Part shown: one piece after another, positions 1-5,581 of the stretch | Numbering within the stretch: position 1 is the stretch's first letter | Layout: every line of letters begins with the position of its first letter | Source of the DNA: JAQXGO01 sp045592445 | GTDB lineage: Bacteria; Bacillota; Clostridia; UMGS1883; UMGS1540 | Length of the DNA stretch: 6,719 bases | Direction of reading: 5' to 3' | Assembly: GCA_045592445.1 (NCBI GenBank) | Contig: JAZNUV010000038.1 | Location: 1 to 6,719 of the forward strand | The notes under the pieces: model-generated | The model's input: only the letters and a program-made list of their open reading frames with translations | What the model was told of the DNA's origin: nothing | Databases searched by the model: none | Position numbers and translations under genes: made by a program

Positions 1-67
1 TTTTTGTTGGTTTGTGGTGAATTAACTATAACACAAAGAAGTTTCACTTGCTATTATTTTTTGTAGA

Positions 68-113
68 ACATGCAATTTCTGTTATGAGCTATGCTCGTAA
101 CAAAATTGCATGT
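68..113. repeat. Long imperfect palindrome (21-bp stem, 3-nt loop)
   Basis: The left arm 68-89 pairs with the right arm 93-113 around a three-base loop (TAT). All 21 pairs form, with one G-T wobble (85/97) and one bulged C at 79. After a two-base mismatch on each side, 61-65 and 116-120 can pair weakly as well. No T-run follows on either strand, so it does not look like an intrinsic terminator. It lies about 60 nt upstream of the -35 box of the pfl promoter and so outside the pfl transcript. It could be an operator for a dimeric or multimeric regulator, a small palindromic repeat element, or the 3' end structure of an upstream transcript. The sequence does not decide between these. Confidence 0.7.
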
Positions 114-171
114 AGTGTAACACATCTATTGTAAACCTACAAAATTATAGAAAATGCAAGCCGAATTTATA

Positions 172-200
172 TTGACAGAAAAAATACTCTATGATATAAT
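172..200 (+). promoter_or_regulatory. Perfect sigma-A promoter of the pfl operon
   Basis: The -35 box TTGACA (172-177) and the -10 box TATAAT (195-200) both match the consensus exactly and are separated by 17 nt. A TG dinucleotide at 192-193 makes this an extended -10 as well. Transcription would start near 207, giving a leader of about 50 nt before the pfl start codon. A promoter this strong suggests high expression, or a need for a repressor to hold it down. The short inverted repeat at 129-142 (TTGTA-AACC-TACAA) lies just upstream and could be a weak operator half-site pair, but it does not match a known consensus. Confidence 0.88.
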
Positions 201-256
201 GAAATAAGTAATTTAAAACACAAAAGTCTGTTTAGTGAAATAGGGAGGCATACGGA

Positions 257-2362
257 ATGAACTGTGATTTTAAAGCGTGGGATGCATTTGAAGGTGGCAC
301 CTGGCAAAAAGAAATAAATGTCGCAAACTTTATTAAGCATAACTATACACCATATGATGGAGACAGTAGTTTTCTCTGTGGGCCTACAAAGGAAACGATA
401 GAGCTTTGGGAACAAGTTTTATCCTTAACAAAACAAGAGATAGAAGCCGGCGGCGTTTTGGATATGGATACAAAAACAGTCTCCACAATTACATCGCATG
501 CACCTGCATATCTTGACAAAAGCAAAGAAAAGATAGTTGGTTTTCAAACGGATAAACCATTCAAACGTGCACTTATGCCCTACGGGGGGATTCGTATGGC
601 TGAAAAGGCATGTGCGGATAATGGGTATACGATTGACGAGGAAATTAAAGACTTTTTTACAATACACAGAAAAACGCATAATGCCGGCGTTTTTGATGCC
701 TATACGCCCGAAATGAGGGCGTGTCGTTCAAGTCATATTATCACCGGGCTGCCTGATGCTTATGGAAGAGGACGCATCATTGGCGATTACAGAAGAGTTG
801 CGCTTTATGGCGTGGATAATTTGATTGCGGATAAGATAGAACAAAAAAACACGACGGGTTCTGTTATGTACTATGAAGTCATAAGGACCAGGGAGGAACT
901 GTCGGAACAGATTCGCGCGCTTGAGGAATTAAAGAAAATGGCAGCAAGTTACGGCTTTGATATTTCGACACCTGCAAAAGATACCAAGGAAGCCATTCAA
1001 TGGCTATATTTCGGATATCTTGCTGCAGTCAAAGAACAAAACGGTGCTGCAATGTCATTGGGAAGAACTTCCACATTTCTTGATATATATGCAAAGAGAG
1101 ATATGGATAAAGGCATTTATAGTGAAAGCGAAATTCAGGAACTTGTAGATCATTTTATCATGAAGCTACGGCTTATTAAATTTGCACGCACACCTGAATA
1201 TAATGCTTTGTTTTCGGGAGACCCGCAATGGGTGACGGAATCTATCGGCGGCGTTTCGGTTGATGGACGTCATATGGTAACAAAAATGTCGTATCGCTAT
1301 TTGCACACGCTGTCCAATCTTGGGCCTGCGCCTGAACCGAATTTGACGGTGTTGTGGTCGAAAAGACTTCCGGATAATTTTAAAAGATACTGTGCAAAAG
1401 TTTCAATTGAGACATCTTCCGTACAATACGAAAATGATGATTTAATGCGGTACACACACGGGGATGACTATGCAATTGCGTGCTGTGTTTCCTCTATGAG
1501 AGTCGGCAAAGAAATGCAGTTTTTTGGTGCGCGCGCTAATTTGGCAAAGTGCTTATTATATGCTATCAATGGTGGGGTTGATGAAATATCGGGCAAACAA
1601 GTCGGGCCGAAATTCCGCCCCATAACATCAGAGTATTTGGATTATGACGAGGTTATGGCACGTTATGATGCTATGATGAAGTGGCTTGCGGGCGTCTATG
1701 TCAACACTTTAAATATCATCCATTACATGCATGATAAATATTGTTATGAAAAAATACAAATGGCACTGCACGATAAGGACGTAACACGTTGGTTTGCAAC
1801 GGGCATTGCAGGACTGTCAGTTGTTGCTGATTCACTTTCTGCGATTCAATATGCAAAAGTTAAAACGATTCGAGATGAAAACGGAATTGTAACAGGCTAT
1901 GAAACGGAAGGCGCCTTCCCGAAGTACGGGAATGACGACGATCGTGTGGATTCTATTGCAAATGACGTTGTACACAGATTTATGGAGCATATACGTGAAA
2001 ATCACACGTATCGTGATAGTATTCCAACAACCTCTATTTTAACCATTACATCGAATGTGGTTTATGGGAAAAATACAGGTGCAACGCCAGATGGAAGAAA
2101 AAAAGGAGAGGCATTTGCACCCGGCGCAAATCCGATGCATAAAAGAGATACACAAGGGGCGGTCGCATCTTTGTCATCCGTATCGAAGTTGCCTTTTAAG
2201 GATGCACAAGACGGTATTTCCAATACATTCTCTATTATTCCGGACGCACTTGGGAAAGATGATCAAATTTTTGTTGGTGATATTGAAGTTGATCTTGCTT
2301 GTGAGTGCGGCGCATGCACATCTCCAACTTTGTTTGAGGGGCTTGATACAGACGAAGAGTAA
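257..2362 (+). CDS. pflB: Pyruvate formate-lyase catalytic subunit lacking the glycyl radical domain
   Basis: Pyruvate formate-lyase converts pyruvate and CoA to acetyl-CoA and formate in the cytoplasm of fermenting anaerobes. The protein follows E. coli PflB along its length: the N-terminal NYTPYDGD and TSHAPAY regions, GRGRIIGDYRR (170-180), SGDPQW with Trp325 (counterpart of Trp333), the catalytic pair Cys409-Cys410 (counterparts of Cys418-Cys419), Arg426 in FFGARANLAK, and TPDGRKKGEAFAPGANPMH. Homology ends at LGKDD (665-669). An intact PFL (about 740-760 aa) would continue into the linker and glycyl radical domain, but here there is a 32-residue tail with nine acidic and no basic residues and Cys682, Cys684 and Cys687 in a C-x-C-x-x-C motif. 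The missing domain is encoded 28 nt downstream. The start is set by GGGAGG at 242-247. The subunit should be inactive without its partner; the split is clear, while two-part assembly is inferred. Confidence 0.95.
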   Translation: MNCDFKAWDAFEGGTWQKEINVANFIKHNYTPYDGDSSFLCGPTKETIELWEQVLSLTKQEIEAGGVLDMDTKTVSTITSHAPAYLDKSKEKIVGFQTDKPFKRALMPYGGIRMAEKACADNGYTIDEEIKDFFTIHRKTHNAGVFDAYTPEMRACRSSHIITGLPDAYGRGRIIGDYRRVALYGVDNLIADKIEQKNTTGSVMYYEVIRTREELSEQIRALEELKKMAASYGFDISTPAKDTKEAIQWLYFGYLAAVKEQNGAAMSLGRTSTFLDIYAKRDMDKGIYSESEIQELVDHFIMKLRLIKFARTPEYNALFSGDPQWVTESIGGVSVDGRHMVTKMSYRYLHTLSNLGPAPEPNLTVLWSKRLPDNFKRYCAKVSIETSSVQYENDDLMRYTHGDDYAIACCVSSMRVGKEMQFFGARANLAKCLLYAINGGVDEISGKQVGPKFRPITSEYLDYDEVMARYDAMMKWLAGVYVNTLNIIHYMHDKYCYEKIQMALHDKDVTRWFATGIAGLSVVADSLSAIQYAKVKTIRDENGIVTGYETEGAFPKYGNDDDRVDSIANDVVHRFMEHIRENHTYRDSIPTTSILTITSNVVYGKNTGATPDGRKKGEAFAPGANPMHKRDTQGAVASLSSVSKLPFKDAQDGISNTFSIIPDALGKDDQIFVGDIEVDLACECGACTSPTLFEGLDTDEE

Positions 2363-2375
2363 TTTACGATTCTAA

Positions 2376-2383
2376 AAGGGGGA
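2376..2383 (+). promoter_or_regulatory. Ribosome binding site of the separate glycyl radical gene
   Basis: The purine run AAGGGGGA lies seven bases before the ATG at 2391. In the same reading frame as that ATG, a TAA stop sits at 2373-2375, immediately before the purine run. The glycyl radical protein must therefore start by fresh initiation and cannot be a frameshifted continuation of the preceding gene. This site is the main evidence that the split is real and not a sequencing error. Confidence 0.8.
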
Positions 2384-2390
2384 TACATTC

Positions 2391-2633
2391 ATGGCAGCAA
2401 CACAAAATCAAATTGATAATTTAGTTACGCTTTTAGACAGCTATGTTGAGAAGGGCGGACATCATTTGAATGTCAATGTCTTTACAAAAGAAACGCTTCT
2501 GGATGCGCAAGCACACCCTGAAAAATATCCGCAGCTCACAATTCGCGTTAGTGGATATGCTGTAAACTTTAATAAACTTACAAAAGAACAACAAGATGAA
2601 GTGATATCAAGGACTTTCCATGACAAGATATAA
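2391..2633 (+). CDS. Stand-alone glycyl radical domain subunit of pyruvate formate-lyase
   Basis: This 80-residue protein corresponds to the C-terminal end of a normal clostridial PFL. Residues 10-32 (NLVTLLDSYVEKGGHHLNVN and onward) match the linker that usually follows LGKDD, and KYPQLTIRVSGYAVNF contains Gly55 in RVSGY, the residue converted to a glycyl radical by the activase. It resembles the GrcA/YfiD spare-part protein of E. coli, but it is shorter (about 127 aa there) and lacks that protein's N-terminal extension. More important, the neighbouring PFL gene has no radical domain of its own, so this should be an obligatory subunit and not a repair part. The gene overlaps the activase gene by 14 nt. 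It contains no cysteine. Domain identity is certain; forming a complex with the large subunit is inferred from gene order and from the two pieces together covering a whole PFL. Confidence 0.93.
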   Translation: MAATQNQIDNLVTLLDSYVEKGGHHLNVNVFTKETLLDAQAHPEKYPQLTIRVSGYAVNFNKLTKEQQDEVISRTFHDKI

Positions 2634-3396
2634 TGCGCGAAAAGGCTTTATTCACTCAATAGAAAGCTTTGGAACGGTTGATGGACCTGGCATAAGATTT
2701 GTGATTTTTATGCAGGGTTGTATTATGCGCTGCGCATACTGCCATAATCCTGATACATGGAAAATGGATGCAGGAACAGAGGTTTCTGTGGATGATATTT
2801 TGGATAAATTTTGCAAAAATCAATCTTTTTACAAAAATGGCGGCGTAACTGTGACGGGCGGCGAACCGCTTCTTCAAGTTGATTTCTTAATTTCCTTATT
2901 TACAAAGGCGAATGAGAAGGGTATCCATACATGCCTGGACACCTCGGGTATCATTTTTAATTCAAATGATACTATATGTATGAAAAAAATGGATACACTG
3001 ATGCAATACTGCAATCTTGTGATGCTTGACATAAAACATATTCAGCCTCAAAAGCATAAGGCATTGACCGGATTTGATAATTCCAACATTCTGCACTTTG
3101 CAAAATATCTCGAAAAGAAAAACATTCCCGTATGGATAAGGCATGTTGTTGTGCCCGGTGTTACAGATAGTCCGAGTGATTTGATTGAACTCGGTGCATT
3201 CATCGGAAGTTTGAAAAATGTAAAAGCACTCGATATACTGCCGTATCATAAAATGGGAACAGATAAATATGTTTCACTTGGTATTCCTTACCCCTTAAAG
3301 GGTGTTCCTGCCGCGTCAAAAACTGATGCGGTAAAGGCAAAACAATTTATTTTGGATGGGATTAAAAAAACCAGAACATTGAAAGGAGAAATATAA
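2620..3396 (+). CDS. pflA: Pyruvate formate-lyase activating enzyme (radical SAM)
   Basis: The activase uses a [4Fe-4S] cluster and S-adenosylmethionine to abstract a hydrogen from the PFL glycine and create the radical. Visible family features are the N-terminal SIESFGTVDGPGIRFVIF segment, the cluster motif C34-x3-C38-x2-C41 in GCIMRCAYCHNPDTW, the SAM-binding GGEPLL (80-85), DTSG (107-110), DIKH (137-140) and WIRHVVVPG (172-180). At 258 aa it is slightly longer than E. coli PflA (246), partly through extra residues around 111-124. The start lies inside the preceding gene, with AAGGA at 2609-2613 six bases upstream. The 14-nt overlap implies translational coupling to the glycyl radical subunit, its expected substrate. 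A glycyl-radical activase for another enzyme is unlikely, given the extra-cluster-free length and the adjacent PFL parts. Confidence 0.96.
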   Translation: MTRYNARKGFIHSIESFGTVDGPGIRFVIFMQGCIMRCAYCHNPDTWKMDAGTEVSVDDILDKFCKNQSFYKNGGVTVTGGEPLLQVDFLISLFTKANEKGIHTCLDTSGIIFNSNDTICMKKMDTLMQYCNLVMLDIKHIQPQKHKALTGFDNSNILHFAKYLEKKNIPVWIRHVVVPGVTDSPSDLIELGAFIGSLKNVKALDILPYHKMGTDKYVSLGIPYPLKGVPAASKTDAVKAKQFILDGIKKTRTLKGEI

Positions 3397-4085
3397 TGAA
3401 TCTGAATACAATTGTTACATGTTGTTCGGAAATAGAATTTCTAATTCGACTTTTGCTTGCGGGCATTTGTGGGGCGTTTGTCGGATATGAGCGTAAAAGC
3501 AGAATGAAAGAAGCAGGTGTTCGGACGCACTTTATCGTTGCGTTAGCATCTGCACTGATGATGATGATTTCAAAATATGGGTTTGATGACTTGATAAAAG
3601 CAGGCATAGCTGTGCATGACCCTTCGCGCGTGGCTTCCACAATTGTGTCCGGTATCGGTTTTCTTGGTGCCGGTATGATATTTGTCAGAAAAAACACAAT
3701 TAATGGTTTGACAACGGCGGCAGGTATATGGGCGACAGCGGGTATTGGTATGGCAATTGGTGCTGGCATGTACTTTGCTGGAGTTATAACTACCGTTATT
3801 GTTCTGATTGTACAGATTGTTCTACATAGAAAAATTGGTTTTTTACATGTTCCAACTACGGAAGAAATTCGGATTATTGTTGCGAACGATAAGGATGTCG
3901 TACATGATATTCAAAATGTTTTAGAAAGTAATCACATTGGAATTATCAATATTAAGATTGAACGCAGAGAAGAAGACGGGAATTTAGCAATTAATATGGC
4001 GACGAAATTGCCGGCAAAATTTGAATTGATTGATTTAATAAAGATATTCCAGGATAATCCTAAGATAAAAATGATTGAGTTTTAA
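3396..4085 (+). CDS. MgtC/SapB family membrane protein
   Basis: This is a 229-residue protein with four or five hydrophobic stretches in the first 145 residues (about 14-31, 45-60, 77-97, 104-120 and 122-144), followed by a soluble C-terminal domain (about 150-229) that probably folds as the ACT-like domain of MgtC proteins. Family signatures are GYERKSR (30-36), GVRTH (41-45), SGIGFLGAG (85-93) and GLTTAAGIWATAGIG (104-118). MgtC was first linked to growth in low magnesium and survival in macrophages, and in Salmonella it restrains the F1Fo ATP synthase; the function of most family members is unknown. The start codon shares one base with the activase stop (TAATG), and AAAGGAG lies at 3382-3388, so it is co-transcribed with the pfl genes and ends at their terminator. 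Why it belongs to this operon is not evident. Confidence 0.9.
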   Translation: MNLNTIVTCCSEIEFLIRLLLAGICGAFVGYERKSRMKEAGVRTHFIVALASALMMMISKYGFDDLIKAGIAVHDPSRVASTIVSGIGFLGAGMIFVRKNTINGLTTAAGIWATAGIGMAIGAGMYFAGVITTVIVLIVQIVLHRKIGFLHVPTTEEIRIIVANDKDVVHDIQNVLESNHIGIINIKIERREEDGNLAINMATKLPAKFELIDLIKIFQDNPKIKMIEF

Positions 4086-4126
4086 AAATTACCGTTGCCG
4101 AAAATGTTTGGCAACGGTAATTTTTT
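4084..4126. terminator. Bidirectional intrinsic terminator between the pfl operon and dtd
   Basis: A 16-bp perfect stem is formed by 4084-4099 and 4110-4125 around a ten-base loop, with GC pairs in its upper half. The right arm ends in a run of six T (4121-4126) for plus-strand transcripts. Read from the minus strand, the stem ends in five U (4088-4084), so it can also stop dtd transcripts. It overlaps the stop codons of both convergent genes. Confidence 0.92.
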
Positions 4127-4562
4127 AGCGTTCTAATAAAACTGTGAACGGCCCGTCGTTTGTAAGGGATAATTTCATATCTGCACCAAAGATTCCATGC
4201 TGTAAATTGGGGAAATACTTGCGGCAAGCTTCAAGAAAATATGTATACAGTTCCATTGCTTTGGCAGGGGGTGCAGCATCGGAAAACCCGGGGCGGCTGC
4301 CCTTGCAGCAGTCGGCATATAACGTAAATTGCGATATAACCATAAGATTTCCCCCTATATCCTGTGCGGAAAGATTCGTTTTTCCGTTTTCATCTTCAAA
4401 AATGCGAAGAATAGAAATTTTATCTGCCAGCCAATCAGCGGACGCTTTACAATCATCGTGCCCGATTCCCAAAAGCGCAACAAGACCATTTTGAATTTCA
4501 CCGACGCATTCGCCGTTAACATGTACTGCAGCAGAAGTTACCCGTTGTAGTAAAACACGCAT
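4125..4562 (-). CDS. dtd: D-aminoacyl-tRNA deacylase
   Basis: Dtd hydrolyses D-amino acids (and glycine mischarged on tRNA-Ala) from tRNA, protecting translation. The 145-residue product has exactly the length of the E. coli enzyme. It starts MRVLLQRVTSAAVHV, typical of the family, and shows the two active-site signatures: SQFTL at 77-81 and the Gly-cisPro loop in NDGPFT at 135-140. GSRPGFS (88-94) is also typical. A longer reading from 4613 is open, but the start at 4562 is preferred: it has AAGGAGT eight bases upstream (4577-4571) and gives the family N-terminus, while the extra 17 codons lie within the promoter. It is a single-gene transcript, convergent with the pfl operon. Confidence 0.96.
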   Translation of the reverse strand: MRVLLQRVTSAAVHVNGECVGEIQNGLVALLGIGHDDCKASADWLADKISILRIFEDENGKTNLSAQDIGGNLMVISQFTLYADCCKGSRPGFSDAAPPAKAMELYTYFLEACRKYFPNLQHGIFGADMKLSLTNDGPFTVLLER

Positions 4563-4584
4563 AGAATAACACTCCTTTTCCAGT

Positions 4585-4613
4585 ATTATAATTGGATTTA
4601 GGCAGAATGTCAA
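4585..4613 (-). promoter_or_regulatory. Perfect sigma-A promoter of dtd
   Basis: On the minus strand, TTGACA (4613-4608) and TATAAT (4590-4585) match the consensus exactly with 17 nt between them. The expected start near 4578 would place the ribosome binding site (4577-4571) at the very 5' end of the transcript, giving a leader of only about 16 nt. Confidence 0.85.
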
Positions 4614-4659
4614 GAGCGAATAATTTGCAGGATAAATACGTTTTATGGCGTAAAAAGTA

Positions 4660-4688
4660 TTGACTTTTGGGGAAAAACGTGCTATACT
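4660..4688 (+). promoter_or_regulatory. Sigma-A promoter of the ATPase-oxidoreductase operon
   Basis: The -35 box TTGACT (4660-4665) and -10 box TATACT (4683-4688) are each one base from consensus, at the optimal 17-nt spacing. Transcription would begin at about 4694-4696, directly at or within three bases of the ATG at 4697. The promoter is back to back with the dtd promoter, their -35 boxes 46 nt apart. Confidence 0.8.
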
Positions 4689-4696
4689 ACAATAAT

Positions 4697-5335
4697 ATGA
4701 GTAGATTAAAAATTATTACAGGACATTTTGGGAGCGGAAAAACAGAATTTGCACTGAATCTTGCCATGCAAGAGCGCGGCAAAGTGGTAATTGCGGATAT
4801 GGATACAGTGAATCCCTATTATAGAACTGCGGATGCAAAACGTGTACTCACGGAGAAACATGTGCGTGTAGTGTTGCCGCAGTTTGCAAATACAAATGTT
4901 GACATTCCCGCACTACCCGGTGAAATTCTTTCTATTTTTGCCAATAAAGAGGAAACTGCTGTTTTTGATGTTGGTGGAGACGAGGATGGGGCATTAGCGC
5001 TTGGCAGATATAATCGGTTTTTTATGGAGGAACCGTATGAAATGTATTTTGTCATCAACGCCAAAAGACCGCTTACGCAAAACGCGGAGGATTGCATTAC
5101 AATCTTGCGTGAGGTCGAGGCAGCTTCACGTCTTCGTGTTACACATCTTGTAAATAGTACGCATTTAGGGAAAGAGACAACTGCTGATACGGTTTTGGAA
5201 GGACAAAAGGTTGTGGAAGAAGTTGGCGCAAAACTGGGATTGCCAATAGCATATACTCTGGTGAAAGACAAACTGGATCTTGCGGTCTCAAATCCGGTTA
5301 TGCAAATAAATTTATATATAAAAATGCCGTTTTAA
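4697..5335 (+). CDS. P-loop ATPase of unknown role (CobQ/CobB/MinD/ParA type)
   Basis: The 212-residue protein begins with a beta strand and a Walker A loop, GHFGSGKT (9-16). VVIADMDTVNPYYRTAD (30-46) follows, where MinD/ParA-type ATPases place their second conserved aspartate. A Walker B-like strand TAVFDVGGDEDGA lies at 87-99, and HLVNST (150-155) may be the base-recognition strand. The fold is therefore a SIMIBI-class nucleotide-binding protein, with no membrane segments and no cysteine cluster. It heads the operon 20 nt before the ferredoxin subunit; from memory, similar ATPases often precede these oxidoreductase genes in Clostridia, suggesting a role in maturation or regulation, but this is inference. 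Upstream in-frame TTG (4667) and GTG (4679) starts would place the promoter -10 inside the coding region, so ATG 4697 is preferred. No ribosome binding site precedes it. Later starts would lose the Walker A loop. Confidence 0.85.
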   Translation: MSRLKIITGHFGSGKTEFALNLAMQERGKVVIADMDTVNPYYRTADAKRVLTEKHVRVVLPQFANTNVDIPALPGEILSIFANKEETAVFDVGGDEDGALALGRYNRFFMEEPYEMYFVINAKRPLTQNAEDCITILREVEAASRLRVTHLVNSTHLGKETTADTVLEGQKVVEEVGAKLGLPIAYTLVKDKLDLAVSNPVMQINLYIKMPF

Positions 5336-5355
5336 TAAGGAAAGGATGATAAAGT

Positions 5356-5562
5356 ATGGCAAAAGTTACATTTAGGGAAGACAGATGTAAAGGCTGTGAG
5401 CTTTGTGTGGCAGCATGCCCGAAGCATATTGTCATCATGGCACAAGACAGACTGAACAAAAAGGGATTTCATCCCGCACAGGTTATCGAACAAGATAAAT
5501 GTATCGGCTGTGCGTTTTGCGCAACAACATGTCCCGATGCTGTTATTGAAGTTGAAAGATAA
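5356..5562 (+). CDS. 2 x [4Fe-4S] ferredoxin-type delta subunit of 2-oxoacid:ferredoxin oxidoreductase
   Basis: This 68-residue protein carries two complete C-x2-C-x2-C-x3-C-P cluster motifs: Cys11, 14, 17 and 21, and Cys49, 52, 55 and 59. It should bind two [4Fe-4S] clusters that carry electrons from the TPP site of the oxidoreductase to external ferredoxin. Its small size, the lysine-rich linker between the motifs and its position directly before the alpha subunit fit the KorD/VorD delta subunit better than a free ferredoxin. The purine-rich stretch 5337-5345 serves as ribosome binding site ten bases before the ATG. Gaps of 20 nt before and 19 nt after place it in the same operon as its neighbours. 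Confidence 0.93.
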   Translation: MAKVTFREDRCKGCELCVAACPKHIVIMAQDRLNKKGFHPAQVIEQDKCIGCAFCATTCPDAVIEVER

Positions 5563-5581
5563 ATAGAGAGGGGAGAAAAAT

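Noticed and set aside
11..37. TTTGTG...CACAAA inverted repeat as a Rex or CRP/FNR-type operator
   Set aside because: The arms are only six bases and 15 nt apart, unlike the spacing of Rex (18-bp palindrome) or CRP/FNR sites, and the inner bases do not pair.
84..134. Short leader peptide starting at ATG 84 (16 codons)
   Set aside because: There is no ribosome binding site, it lies upstream of the pfl promoter, and it overlaps the palindrome.
129..142. TTGTA-AACC-TACAA as a Rex site controlling pfl
   Set aside because: It is shorter than the Rex consensus and lacks the TTAA/TTCA inner half-sites. It is too weak to call without comparative data.
2270..2400. A frameshift or sequencing error splitting one intact pflB gene
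   Set aside because: The downstream frame has a TAA stop (2373-2375) directly before the purine-rich ribosome binding site and ATG. The upstream frame ends in a coherent acidic tail with ordinary codons, and that stretch does not resume PFL homology in another frame. Raw reads would still be the final proof.
2391..2633. The small gene as an ordinary GrcA/YfiD repair protein
   Set aside because: GrcA accompanies an intact PFL, has a longer N-terminal part and is not usually placed between pflB and pflA. Here the adjacent PFL has no radical domain of its own.
4144..4494. Plus-strand open frame opposite dtd
   Set aside because: It is the antisense shadow of a well-supported dtd gene, has no recognisable motif and has no ribosome binding site.
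4667..4696. TTG (4667) or GTG (4679) as start of the ATPase
   Set aside because: Both would put the -10 box of a well-formed promoter inside the coding region, and the added residues have no place before the usual beta strand and Walker A loop.
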